Shown one piece after another: positions 50,482 to 59,388 of a DNA stretch of 64,000 bases. The stretch comes from Lachnoclostridium phytofermentans (GTDB lineage Bacteria; Bacillota; Clostridia; Lachnospirales; Lachnospiraceae), in NCBI RefSeq assembly GCF_000733755.1, contig NZ_JPOF01000001.1, positions 186,001 through 250,000 of the forward strand. Direction: 5' to 3'. Position 1 is the stretch's first letter, and each line of letters begins with the position of its first letter. Position numbers and translations under genes: made by a program. The notes under the pieces were generated by a model, which was given only the letters and a program-made list of their open reading frames with translations, did no database searches and had not been told where the DNA came from.

Positions 50482-52308
50482 ATGAGTTATTTTACGAAAA
50501 ACAAAGAAATCATCCAAAATCGTAATATAAAATTAGATGCACTTTTTGATGATGAGATACCATTAGACGACAAGATTTATTCTGCTGTTGCAAAAGATGG
50601 TACCCCTATTATGATTATTGAACATAATAACTCTATTTATAGGATGAATAGCTTGTATAATCCTATTCAAGAAACGAAATTCTGGGTTTCTCAATATGAT
50701 TTTAGCAAGGAAAATATGGTAATTTCTCTCTTTGGGTTAGGTAATGGCCAATTTGTGAGGTCAATAATCGATGAGATGAAAGAGGATGCCCATTTAATTA
50801 TAGTAGAACCGTCAAAAGAAATATTTTTATCTGCTATTCATGAGTATGATATGTCAGATATTCTCCTAAGGAAAAATGTTTTTATTACTGTTATGGGTGT
50901 TAATGACGAATTTTGGAGCTATCTGTTGAACGCGACAATAAAATGGGAGAATGTATATAATCAGATAGTCTGTACTCATCCATATTACTCCCGACTATTT
51001 CAGAATGAATTACGAATATTTAATGAAAGAATATCAAGAAACTATGAAAGTGTTTCAATTGATCGTAATACAGAAGCTCATTTTGGACCTAAATATGTAA
51101 AGGCTATGATTGATTGTTTACATAGTTATCCTAAAATTAATTCAATGATTGATTGTAAAAATATTGTACCAAGTGATATTCCTGGAATCATAATAGCAGC
51201 GGGTCCTTCTTTAGATAAAAATATTGAAGAGCTAAGATCTGCAAAAGGAAAAGCTGTTCTATTTGCAACGGATCGTGCATTACCTGCATTGTTAGAGCGT
51301 TGTATTATTCCAGATTTTGTTGTCACGGTAGACCCGGATAAGCCAGATGCATGTTTTGCTGACGAGAAAAGCAGAACAATTCCCTTGATATGTACTGCTC
51401 ACTCGAAACTTGGTGTTATTAGTAACCATGAGAGCAGGATATTTTTAATTTCCTGTTATGATTACATCAATAATTTGGCAAATAAATTAGGTAGCTCTAT
51501 TCCTTATATTGACACTGGAGCGTCTGTGGCAACCACAGCATTTTCAATTTGTCTTTATCTTGGATTAAAAAACATTATATTTGTTGGACAAGATTTGGCA
51601 TTTAAAGGAAGTGTCACCCATGCTGGTGGAGAAGAAGAAAAGGTTTACCTTGATGATGAAATCTATGTGGAAGGTATCGATGGTAAAATAGTTAAAACCA
51701 GATTTGATTGGGAAAGATTCCGTTTATGGTATGAAGATAGAATTAAATATTTGCCTGAGGATGTTAAAGTAATAGATGCTACTGAAGGTGGTGCATTAAT
51801 TCACGGCACTAAAGTAATGACTTTACATGATGTAGTAGAGAGATATTGTAATCAACAGTTTGATGTAGCTAAGGAAATAGAAAATATTCCTTATTTATGT
51901 ACAAATGAAAAGTTGTCTATTATTAAAGATTATGTGAGCTGTGGATTAAACGAATGTAATTCTTTAGTAGAAATTGCTAGGAATATAAATAACTTATGTA
52001 AATCTACATTAACAAAGATAAAGAGAAAGCAAATTAACTTTAAAAAGTTTGAAACTGATCATAAGAAGATTAAGAAGACAAATGAGTCATTACAAAAACT
52101 TACTATTTTTCAGTTAATTGATTTATCCGTATTTAAAACAACAGTTGAAAAACATAAGGAAGTAAATACTAAACTGAAAAATGAAGTAGATGTTTATCAT
52201 CAGATATTTACAATATATCAAGAGATATACGACCAGATGCTTCAACTAGTTTCTGATATGAAAGAAAACTTTGAAAAACAATTAGACATTCTGAATAAAT
52301 TGAGCTAA
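50482..52308 (+). CDS. maf: Motility-associated factor (Maf) glycosyltransferase
   Basis: 608 residues. The central DUF115/MAF domain is seen in NIVPSDIPGIIIAAGPSLDKNIEELRSAKGKAVLFATDRALPALLERCIIPDFVVTVDPD and NIIFVGQDLAFKGSVTHAGG. Residues 1-190 are the N-terminal Maf region (SLFGLGNGQFVRSII; HLIIVEPSKEIF), and residues ~480-608 are a helical C-terminus. Maf proteins transfer pseudaminic or legionaminic acid from the CMP-sugar to flagellin serine/threonine. The next genes make CMP-pseudaminic acid, so this is the likely transferase. The ATG at 50482 follows GGAGG; the GTG at 50470 overlaps it. Confidence 0.9.
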   Translation: MSYFTKNKEIIQNRNIKLDALFDDEIPLDDKIYSAVAKDGTPIMIIEHNNSIYRMNSLYNPIQETKFWVSQYDFSKENMVISLFGLGNGQFVRSIIDEMKEDAHLIIVEPSKEIFLSAIHEYDMSDILLRKNVFITVMGVNDEFWSYLLNATIKWENVYNQIVCTHPYYSRLFQNELRIFNERISRNYESVSIDRNTEAHFGPKYVKAMIDCLHSYPKINSMIDCKNIVPSDIPGIIIAAGPSLDKNIEELRSAKGKAVLFATDRALPALLERCIIPDFVVTVDPDKPDACFADEKSRTIPLICTAHSKLGVISNHESRIFLISCYDYINNLANKLGSSIPYIDTGASVATTAFSICLYLGLKNIIFVGQDLAFKGSVTHAGGEEEKVYLDDEIYVEGIDGKIVKTRFDWERFRLWYEDRIKYLPEDVKVIDATEGGALIHGTKVMTLHDVVERYCNQQFDVAKEIENIPYLCTNEKLSIIKDYVSCGLNECNSLVEIARNINNLCKSTLTKIKRKQINFKKFETDHKKIKKTNESLQKLTIFQLIDLSVFKTTVEKHKEVNTKLKNEVDVYHQIFTIYQEIYDQMLQLVSDMKENFEKQLDILNKLS

Positions 52309-52365
52309 ATAATTCGTCATTAACTGATTTATTATAGTGATTACTTAATATATGGAGAGAGCGCA

Positions 52366-53364
52366 ATGTTAAATAATAAAACGATTTTGATTACTGGAGG
52401 GACTGGATCCTTTGGTAAGAAATTTTTAGAAATGATATTTCATCAATATCAACCGAAAAAAGTGATTATATATTCTAGAGATGAATTTAAGCAAGCTAAC
52501 ATGAAAATGGAATATCAAAATAAAGTTGATATGTCAAAAGTACGATTTTTTATTGGTGATGTTCGTGATAAAGACCGTCTAAATCGAGCTTTTCGTGGAG
52601 TTGATTATGTAATACATGCGGCGGCTATGAAACAGGTACCGACCTGTGAATATAACCCATTTGAGGCTATTAAAACGAATATACATGGAGCACAGAATGT
52701 AATCGATGCTGCTCTAGATTGTGGGGTAAAGAAAGTTGTGGCTTTATCTACAGATAAAGCTGTAAATCCTATTAATCTTTACGGTGGAACAAAATTAGTA
52801 TCGGATAAACTTTTTATTGCTGCTAATGCATATAAAGGAGTAGATGGAACAACATTTTCTGTTGTACGTTATGGCAATGTTGCAGGAAGTAGAGGATCAA
52901 TTATACCTATATTTAGAGATATAATTGATCATGGTGGTTCTGAGCTTCCGATTACAGATTTTAGAATGACACGCTTTTGGATTACTTTGGAGCAGGGTGT
53001 TGAATTAGTTTTCAAAGCGCTCAATGAATCCAAAGGAGGAGAAACATATATTTCAAAGATACCATCCTTTCATATTAATGATTTAGCTTATGCAATGCTG
53101 CCTAATGCGAAATTAAAGGAAATTGGAATTCGCGAAGGAGAAAAGTTACATGAAGTAATGGTGACAAAAGATGATTCAAGACTAAGTTATGAGTATGAAA
53201 ATCATTATATTGTATATCCGAACTTCGAATGGTGGAATAATGAAAATTACTTTACACCTGGTGGGAAAAGAGTAGATGAAGGATTTGAATATAACTCTAA
53301 TAACAATAAACAATGGCTTTCTGTGGAAGATTTACGCTGCGAGTTAGAAAAATTACATTTATAA
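52366..53364 (+). CDS. pseB: UDP-N-acetylglucosamine 4,6-dehydratase (inverting)
   Basis: 332 residues. First step of pseudaminic acid synthesis: UDP-GlcNAc to UDP-2-acetamido-2,6-dideoxy-beta-L-arabino-hexos-4-ulose. An extended SDR: ILITGGTGSFGKKFLEMIF, VIIYSRDEFKQANM, GDVRDKDRLNRAFRGVDYVIHAAAMKQVPTCEYNPFEAIKTN, STDKAVNPINLYGGTK, SVVRYGNVAGSRGSIIPIF. The MKQVP and STDKAVNP motifs are typical of the inverting (PseB/FlaA1) group. AGAGAG lies before the ATG. A terminator-like hairpin follows, so expression of the later genes may be partly independent. Confidence 0.95.
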   Translation: MLNNKTILITGGTGSFGKKFLEMIFHQYQPKKVIIYSRDEFKQANMKMEYQNKVDMSKVRFFIGDVRDKDRLNRAFRGVDYVIHAAAMKQVPTCEYNPFEAIKTNIHGAQNVIDAALDCGVKKVVALSTDKAVNPINLYGGTKLVSDKLFIAANAYKGVDGTTFSVVRYGNVAGSRGSIIPIFRDIIDHGGSELPITDFRMTRFWITLEQGVELVFKALNESKGGETYISKIPSFHINDLAYAMLPNAKLKEIGIREGEKLHEVMVTKDDSRLSYEYENHYIVYPNFEWWNNENYFTPGGKRVDEGFEYNSNNNKQWLSVEDLRCELEKLHL

Positions 53365-53368
53365 AGGT

Positions 53369-53415
53369 AAAAGGCTTTTGTACTTATGTTAAAAAGTAAG
53401 ACAATAGCCTTTTTA
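53369..53415 (+). terminator. Hairpin between pseB and pseF
   Basis: AAAAGGCTTTTGTACTTA pairs with TAAGACAATAGCCTTTTT with two mismatches, ending in a T run. It lies inside the pse gene set and could attenuate the downstream genes. Confidence 0.65.
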
Positions 53416-53462
53416 GCTCTTTATCATTATTTGTAATGAGTTGAATGGAAAGGATGATGATA

Positions 53463-54161
53463 ATGTCCAATATAGCGATTATTACAGCAAGAGGTGGAAG
53501 TAAGCGTATTCCGAGAAAGAATATAAAGGAATTTGTAGGAAAGCCTATCTTGCTATATTCGATAGAGGTGGCGCTAAACTCTAAAATTTTTGATGAAGTT
53601 ATGGTGTCTACAGATGATGAAGAAATTGCTAGACTTGCAATACAGGCAGGTGCTAACGTACCTTTTCTTCGTAGTAATGCAAATGCAGATGATTATGCAA
53701 CTACTTCAGATGTTATCTCAGAGGTAATTAATGAGTATGATAATAGAGGACAAAACTTTGATGTTATATGCTGTATTTATCCAACAGCACCATTTATTAC
53801 GTCAGATAGATTAAGAGAGACAGTAGAATTACTAATATCAAAACAAGCAGATTGTGTGCTACCTGTTCTTAAATTTTCATTCCCACCACAACGTGGACTT
53901 GTTATGAATGGAAAGTGGATGGAAGCAAAATGGCCAGAATTTGCTCAGTTCAGGTCACAGGATCTTGAACCAATTTATCATGATGCGGGTCAGTTCTATA
54001 CTTTAAATTGTAAGAGTTTTTTAGCACAGAAAAAAATATATATGGAAAAAACATATCCAATAATATTATCTGAAATAGAAGTTCAAGATATTGATAATGA
54101 GGATGATTGGATACTTGCGGAGCAAAAATATTTATATTTACACAAAAATTTTGATAAATAA
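53463..54161 (+). CDS. pseF: Pseudaminic acid cytidylyltransferase
   Basis: 232 residues. It activates pseudaminic acid with CTP to CMP-Pse. Related to CMP-sialic acid synthetase: IAIITARGGSKRIPRKNIKEFVGKPILLYSIEVAL, EVMVSTDDEEIARLAIQAGANVPFLRS, CCIYPTAPFITSDRLRE, IYHDAGQFYTLN and a C-terminal EVQDIDNEDDWILAEQKY. The ATG at 53463 follows AAAGGA; the longer frame from 53445 is only an RBS-overlapping leader. It sits out of pathway order, directly after pseB. Confidence 0.93.
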   Translation: MSNIAIITARGGSKRIPRKNIKEFVGKPILLYSIEVALNSKIFDEVMVSTDDEEIARLAIQAGANVPFLRSNANADDYATTSDVISEVINEYDNRGQNFDVICCIYPTAPFITSDRLRETVELLISKQADCVLPVLKFSFPPQRGLVMNGKWMEAKWPEFAQFRSQDLEPIYHDAGQFYTLNCKSFLAQKKIYMEKTYPIILSEIEVQDIDNEDDWILAEQKYLYLHKNFDK

Positions 54162-54176
54162 ATGGGAGCGATACGA

Positions 54177-55790
54177 ATGGAGGAAAACTTTTATTTAAGA
54201 AGAGCAAAATTAGCTGACCGAGAAATGATTTTTATGTGGTCAAACGAGACAGAATGTAGAAAAAATTCATTAAATACTTCCTATATTACATTCGACGAAC
54301 ATGTGAAATGGTTTGAGAATAAGTTGCAATCTAAAGATTGCTTCTTCTATATTTTCTATCTTAAAAATACTCCACTAGGTCAGATTCGTGTAGATATAAA
54401 GAACGATGTTGGAATAATAAGTTTTTCTATTGATTATCATTATCGAGGACAAGGATTAGGGAAAAAGATTCTTGAACTAATTGAAGAAGTCCCAGAAGTA
54501 AAGAATAGAGTGAATATTTTGCAGGGAATTGTTAAATATGGAAACTTAGCATCAATGCGGTCGTTTAATAGTCTTTATTATGACGTATTAGAGAAGGAGG
54601 ATTATATGGAGTTTAGTAAAAACTTAAATAAAAGTATAGTTATGGAAAATAATAATCAAATCAAGTATAACATACCATATGGTACTCAGTGTATTGAAGA
54701 AGATGATATACAGGCTGTAATAGAAGTTTTAAAATCAGACTATCTAACCACAGGACCGAAAGTCAGAGAATTTGAACAAAAGGTTGCAGACTATGTTGGT
54801 GCAAAATATGCGGTTGCAGTTTCTAATGGCACTGCAGCGCTACATGCTGCATGTTACGCAGCTGGAATATCAGAAAATGATGAAGTGATTACAACACCGA
54901 TGACTTTTGCAGCAACAGCAAATAGTGTATTATATTGTGGTGGAAAACCTGTATTTGCTGATATTAAAGCAGATACCTATAATATAGATCCAAAAGAAAT
55001 CCAAAAAAAAATAACAAATAAGACGAAAGCTATTATACCAGTTCATTTTACAGGACAGCCATGTGAGATGGCTGAAATCAATAGAATAGCAAAAGAAAAT
55101 AATCTGATAGTAATTGAAGATGCTGCACATGCATTAGGTGCTAATTATCGTAATAAAAAAGTAGGCAATATTTCTGACATGACTATATTTAGTTTCCATC
55201 CGGTAAAACATATCACCACCGGTGAGGGTGGGATGATTACCACAAACCAAAAAAATCTATATGAAAAACTTCTTTTATTCAGAAGTCATGGTATAACAAG
55301 AAATAAGGATATGATGACTAAGTATGAAGGGGAATGGTATTACCAACAATTAGACCTTGGTTTTAACTATAGAATGACAGATATTCAAAGTGCTTTAGGT
55401 TGTTCACAGATGAAAAAGTTAGAAAAGTTTATTGAAAGACGTAAAGAAGTCGCAAGAAGATATGTAGATGCATTTCAGCATTATTCAGAGATAAAATTAC
55501 CATATCAAATGGATGGATGTGAGAATAGCTGGCACTTATTTATCATTCAGGTAGAGAATCGTAAGAAAGTATTTGATAAACTTAGAAATGCTGGCATTTA
55601 TGTTAATGTAAACTATATTCCTGTATATCATCATCCGTATTATCAAATGAATGGGTATGACGAGGTTTGTTGTAAAAATGCAGAAGAATTATATGATAAG
55701 TGTATTAGCCTTCCAATGTTTCCAAAGTTGACAATCGAAGAGCAAGACTATGTTATTGAACAGGTGATAAAAGCAGTTAGAGAGTGTTAA
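54177..55790 (+). CDS. Fused PseH acetyltransferase and PseC aminotransferase
   Basis: 537 residues in two enzymes. Residues 1-~150 are a GNAT domain (YLRRAKLADREMIFMWSNETECRKNS; ISFSIDYHYRGQGLGKKILELI), as in PseH, the N-acetyltransferase of step 3. Residues ~165-537 are a DegT/DnrJ PLP aminotransferase as in PseC, step 2: YGTQCIEEDDIQAVIEVLKSDYLTTGP, YAVAVSNGTAALHAACYAAGI, IPVHFTGQPCEM, IEDAAHALGA, and the PLP lysine in FHPVKHITTGEGG. A consecutive amination and acetylation in one chain would channel the intermediate. GGGAG precedes 54177. AAGGAGG 5 nt before an in-frame ATG at 54606 could also yield free PseC. Confidence 0.9.
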   Translation: MEENFYLRRAKLADREMIFMWSNETECRKNSLNTSYITFDEHVKWFENKLQSKDCFFYIFYLKNTPLGQIRVDIKNDVGIISFSIDYHYRGQGLGKKILELIEEVPEVKNRVNILQGIVKYGNLASMRSFNSLYYDVLEKEDYMEFSKNLNKSIVMENNNQIKYNIPYGTQCIEEDDIQAVIEVLKSDYLTTGPKVREFEQKVADYVGAKYAVAVSNGTAALHAACYAAGISENDEVITTPMTFAATANSVLYCGGKPVFADIKADTYNIDPKEIQKKITNKTKAIIPVHFTGQPCEMAEINRIAKENNLIVIEDAAHALGANYRNKKVGNISDMTIFSFHPVKHITTGEGGMITTNQKNLYEKLLLFRSHGITRNKDMMTKYEGEWYYQQLDLGFNYRMTDIQSALGCSQMKKLEKFIERRKEVARRYVDAFQHYSEIKLPYQMDGCENSWHLFIIQVENRKKVFDKLRNAGIYVNVNYIPVYHHPYYQMNGYDEVCCKNAEELYDKCISLPMFPKLTIEEQDYVIEQVIKAVREC

Positions 55791-55805
55791 GAAATGAGGA
55801 GTGAA

Positions 55806-56885
55806 ATGGGGGATATTGTTTTTCTTTCACATGGTGGTCCAATAGTTGGGATGGGACATGTTATTCGTTGTCTTTCCTTAGCGAAGGAATTTCGTCAGAA
55901 AGGCAAAAAGGTATTTTTTATATCCAAATACGCTGTAGGGCAGCAGATAATCTTGTCGGAGGGATTTGAGGTAATGCCTTTAGTTTCGAAATATGAGCTA
56001 AATGAAAACCAGTTCAGTTATGGAAGCTCAGAAATTTTAGAGGAAGATTGGGTACAGATAAAAAAAATTCTATCTGATAGAGCTGCTGATGCCATTGTTG
56101 TTGACAGTTATAGTGTAGAACCTTGGTTTTTTCATGGGCTTAAAGAATACACGAAATGTCTTATCTATATAGATGATTTACATGTTGCTGATTATCCTGT
56201 TGATGTTATAATTAATGGAAATATCAATGCACATACACTCCAGTATCCGATATTGGAAAATCAGAAGAGGTTGTTAGGCTTATCCTATAACTTAATTCGA
56301 AATGAGTTTAAACAAATTAATAATCGTGATAAAGAACATCAGCCATGGAACCGAGTCCTTATTACCACAGGGGCTTCAGATCCTAAAGATATAACTGGAA
56401 ATATTCTGAACTACTTAGTTAAAATGGAACAATTTGAGAGATTTCAATTTAAAGTAGTTTTAGGACAAGCGTTTGGAAAGGATCAAAACGAAAAGAATAT
56501 ATCTTTATACCAAAGATACTCTAATATTGAGTTTTATGAAGCACCGAAAAAAATGAGTAATCTTATGAAATGGGCAGATTATGCAATCAGTGCGGGTGGG
56601 AGTACTATCTATGAACTATTTGCGTGTGGGGTAATTGTGCTTGCTTTTATTTATGCAGACAACCAAGTTCAAATAGTTACTAAAGCTTCAGAATTAGGAT
56701 ATCTATACTCACTGGGGAGATATGAAGAACTGGAGGAAGACAAGTTTCTTACTATCTTGAATAGTGTAATGATGAGTAAAAGATTAAATAAAATAATGGT
56801 TAAGAAGATACAAGAGGTAGTTGACTGTAAAGGAACAGAACGTTGTGTTGCTACCATATTGGAACTAATCGAAAAGGATTATTAA
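55806..56885 (+). CDS. pseG: UDP-2,4-diacetamido-2,4,6-trideoxy-beta-L-altropyranose hydrolase
   Basis: 359 residues. Step 4: it removes UDP from the bacillosamine-like altrose sugar. The fold is GT-B/MurG-like. Signature GGPIVGMGHVIRCLSLAKEF at the N-terminus carries the catalytic histidine of PseG (GMGH). AIVVDSYSVEPWFF, IYIDDLHVADYPVDVIING, RVLITTGASDPKDITGNIL, EFYEAPKKMSNLMKWADYAISAGGSTIYELFACGV follow. The ATG at 55806 has GAGGAG upstream; an ATG at 55794 without RBS is rejected. It begins 15 bp after the PseHC stop. Confidence 0.93.
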   Translation: MGDIVFLSHGGPIVGMGHVIRCLSLAKEFRQKGKKVFFISKYAVGQQIILSEGFEVMPLVSKYELNENQFSYGSSEILEEDWVQIKKILSDRAADAIVVDSYSVEPWFFHGLKEYTKCLIYIDDLHVADYPVDVIINGNINAHTLQYPILENQKRLLGLSYNLIRNEFKQINNRDKEHQPWNRVLITTGASDPKDITGNILNYLVKMEQFERFQFKVVLGQAFGKDQNEKNISLYQRYSNIEFYEAPKKMSNLMKWADYAISAGGSTIYELFACGVIVLAFIYADNQVQIVTKASELGYLYSLGRYEELEEDKFLTILNSVMMSKRLNKIMVKKIQEVVDCKGTERCVATILELIEKDY

Positions 56886-56973
56886 TGGATATAGCTTATT
56901 TAGTGTAGCATTTGATTCCTTATGAAAAGACTAAAATATTTATATAAGATATAACAATTAGGAGATATCAATT

Positions 56974-58038
56974 ATGCAATCGAATATTAAAATAAACGAA
57001 AAGATAATAGGAGATGGATTTCCAACCTATATTATTGCGGAGATGTCAGCAAATCACAGTGGTAGTATAGAAAATGCCAAGGAGATTATTCGTATAGCAA
57101 AACAGAGTGGTGCAGATTGCGTAAAGCTACAAACTTACACACCAGATACAATTACAATTAACTGTGATAATAAATATTTTTTCATAGACAATGGTACTTG
57201 GAAAGGAGATTACCTTTATCAATTATATCAAAAGGCATATACTCCATGGGAGTGGCATCAAGAGTTATTTGAGGAAGCCAAGAAGGTAGGAATTGATATC
57301 TTTTCCACTCCTTTTGATGTTACTGCAACGGATTTCTTAGAGGAACTAGGCGTTTGTTTCTATAAAATAGCTTCATTTGAAATTGTGGATATTCCATTGA
57401 TTAAGTATGTTGCTTCTAAGGGAAAACCTATCATAATGTCAACTGGTATGGCTACGTATGAAGAGATTCGAGAAGCTGTTCAAGCAGTTTATTCTACTGG
57501 AAACAATAGTTTGGCTTTACTAAAGTGCTCGAGTTCTTATCCTGCAATATCGTCCGATATGAATTTGATAACGATAAAAGACATGAAAGAAAAGTTGAAT
57601 ATACCAATTGGATTATCTGATCACTCAATGGGATCTTTAGGAGCTGTCGTTGCAGTCTCGTTAGGAGCAAATATAATTGAAAAGCATCTAGGATTAGGTG
57701 AAGACAGTGATAATCCGGATGCTAAATTTTCTATGAGCCCAAAAGAATTCGAAAATATGGTTAGAGAAGTAAGAAATGCGGAGTTAGCTATTGGTAATGT
57801 TAGGTATGGGGCAAGCGGGGATGAAGTTAATAATTTACGCTTTAGAAGATCACTTTTTTTTGTGGAAAGTTTAAAAGCTGGAGAAATTGTTACACAGGAT
57901 AAAGTAAAAAGTATACGCCCATCAGATGGAATCTCACCAAAGTATATAGATCAAATAATAGGAAAAAGAGTAGTCAGAGATGTTGATATGGGAACACCGG
58001 TATCGTGGGAATTATTTTTGGAGGATGATACAAAATAA
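56974..58038 (+). CDS. pseI: Pseudaminic acid synthase
   Basis: 354 residues. Step 5: it condenses 2,4-diacetamido-2,4,6-trideoxy-L-altrose with phosphoenolpyruvate to give pseudaminic acid. NeuB-type TIM barrel: YIIAEMSANHSGSIENAKEIIRIAKQSGADCVKLQTYTPDTITI, STPFDVTATDFLEELGVCFYKIASFEI, IMSTGMATYEEI, IGLSDHSMGSLGAVVAVSLGANIIEKHLGL. The C-terminal SAF domain is FRRSLFFVESLKAGEIVTQDKVKSIRPSDGISPKYIDQIIGKRV. TAGGAGA lies before the ATG. With pseB, pseHC, pseG and pseF, all enzymatic steps to CMP-Pse are encoded here. Confidence 0.95.
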   Translation: MQSNIKINEKIIGDGFPTYIIAEMSANHSGSIENAKEIIRIAKQSGADCVKLQTYTPDTITINCDNKYFFIDNGTWKGDYLYQLYQKAYTPWEWHQELFEEAKKVGIDIFSTPFDVTATDFLEELGVCFYKIASFEIVDIPLIKYVASKGKPIIMSTGMATYEEIREAVQAVYSTGNNSLALLKCSSSYPAISSDMNLITIKDMKEKLNIPIGLSDHSMGSLGAVVAVSLGANIIEKHLGLGEDSDNPDAKFSMSPKEFENMVREVRNAELAIGNVRYGASGDEVNNLRFRRSLFFVESLKAGEIVTQDKVKSIRPSDGISPKYIDQIIGKRVVRDVDMGTPVSWELFLEDDTK

Positions 58039-58158
58039 TTATTGTTACGTTCTTAATATAAAATTTTATATATGGTTCTGAGTTATATTTTTTTGTATCT
58101 AATTTAAGAAGGGTAACAATCATTAATTGAGAAAGCCGAAAGAGTAGGTAAGGAAATC

Positions 58159-59232
58159 GTGGCAAAAAATTATGACTTTGAGTTTATTGGACAGGCTAGC
58201 TTCCATTCAGAGAAGGAACGTAGTGTAAAAATGTATTTTTCTGAGCCAGAGAGTGGTGTGAATGAAGAAACAGGGATTTTATTGATAATTGCTGGTTATG
58301 GTGGTAGTTCAAATTCTAATATCTATAAAAAGATAAGGAACCAATTCGCGGATCAATATAATCTGGTGACTCTACAATGTGATTATTTTGGCTGGGAATT
58401 CATGCAAGAACCCAAGCAGCAAGTGCTTAATCTGGAAGCATATCGGGATAAAATGGACAAGGATATGTATGAGAGTTTTCTTAGAAAAGTAAAGGAAGGA
58501 ACTGCTGATATCTTTTATCAAAAGTTAGGTGTAAATCTAATTGAAAATCTTGAAGAGTCTCTAGATAATTATAATGATCAAGGGATAATACAGGCACTCG
58601 ATAACTTAGTTGCTCTTAAGATATTGTTAGATATACTAGACTCCAACAAATTAATTTGTAATAAGAAGAGAATAATAGTATCAGGGCATTCGCATGGAGC
58701 TTATATTGCATATCTTTGCAATATGTTTGAACCTAATGCATTTTCAATGCTTATAGATAATAGCTCTTATGTTTATCCGATGTTTCTAAATAATGACCGA
58801 AGGCTGACATTTTCAAAGGGGTTTGTGTATGAAATCCTATTTCAATATTCAATACGTAAGCTATCGTATGATTCTGAGTTTTACGATTTAAAGTTGCTGT
58901 ATTCTATGTTTGAGAATAAGGCTAATATCATATCATTTCATGGAATTAATGACAATTTTCTATCATTTCAGGAAAAAAAGGAGTTTTTGGATAAAGTATC
59001 AAATACAGTGTTAGAGGTTATCGATGAAAATAGAATAAATGACATATTCAAGTCTTGTAATCACGGGCTAGATGCTGACTTTATTAAATTTTTTGATTAT
59101 GTTTGGAAGCAATATCCGCAATTTCTTACAAAAAAAGAAACATTATATTTTAGTGAGCAGGTTATAAAAACTAGCACTAAGTGCTATCTAATTGACATGA
59201 GGTTAGGAGTTCCAAGAATATCAATAAGTTAG
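58159..59232 (+). CDS. DUF2920 alpha/beta-hydrolase-like protein
   Basis: 357 residues. The alpha/beta hydrolase pattern is present: GILLIIAGYGGSSNSN (strand and oxyanion region), nucleophile elbow GHSHG (IIVSGHSHGAYIAYL), INDNFLSF near a possible acid, and CNHGLDAD with a candidate histidine. From memory it is a DUF2920 protein, a family also found beside flagellin-glycosylation genes in Campylobacter. It may add or remove an acyl group on the sugar; this is inferred from the neighbours. Initiation is at GTG 58159 with AAGGAAA upstream. Confidence 0.75.
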   Translation: MAKNYDFEFIGQASFHSEKERSVKMYFSEPESGVNEETGILLIIAGYGGSSNSNIYKKIRNQFADQYNLVTLQCDYFGWEFMQEPKQQVLNLEAYRDKMDKDMYESFLRKVKEGTADIFYQKLGVNLIENLEESLDNYNDQGIIQALDNLVALKILLDILDSNKLICNKKRIIVSGHSHGAYIAYLCNMFEPNAFSMLIDNSSYVYPMFLNNDRRLTFSKGFVYEILFQYSIRKLSYDSEFYDLKLLYSMFENKANIISFHGINDNFLSFQEKKEFLDKVSNTVLEVIDENRINDIFKSCNHGLDADFIKFFDYVWKQYPQFLTKKETLYFSEQVIKTSTKCYLIDMRLGVPRISIS

Positions 59233-59388
59233 AAATAACATTTAAGAATTAGTATGTTATATTTATCCTATTTTTGTATAAAGATTTTAATTTAATTGCC
59301 GATAACCATTATAGTGGAATCAAAGATTCTCTTTATCATGCAATCGCTTTGTATCATAATGAGACAAATTATAAAAAGGAGAGAATAT

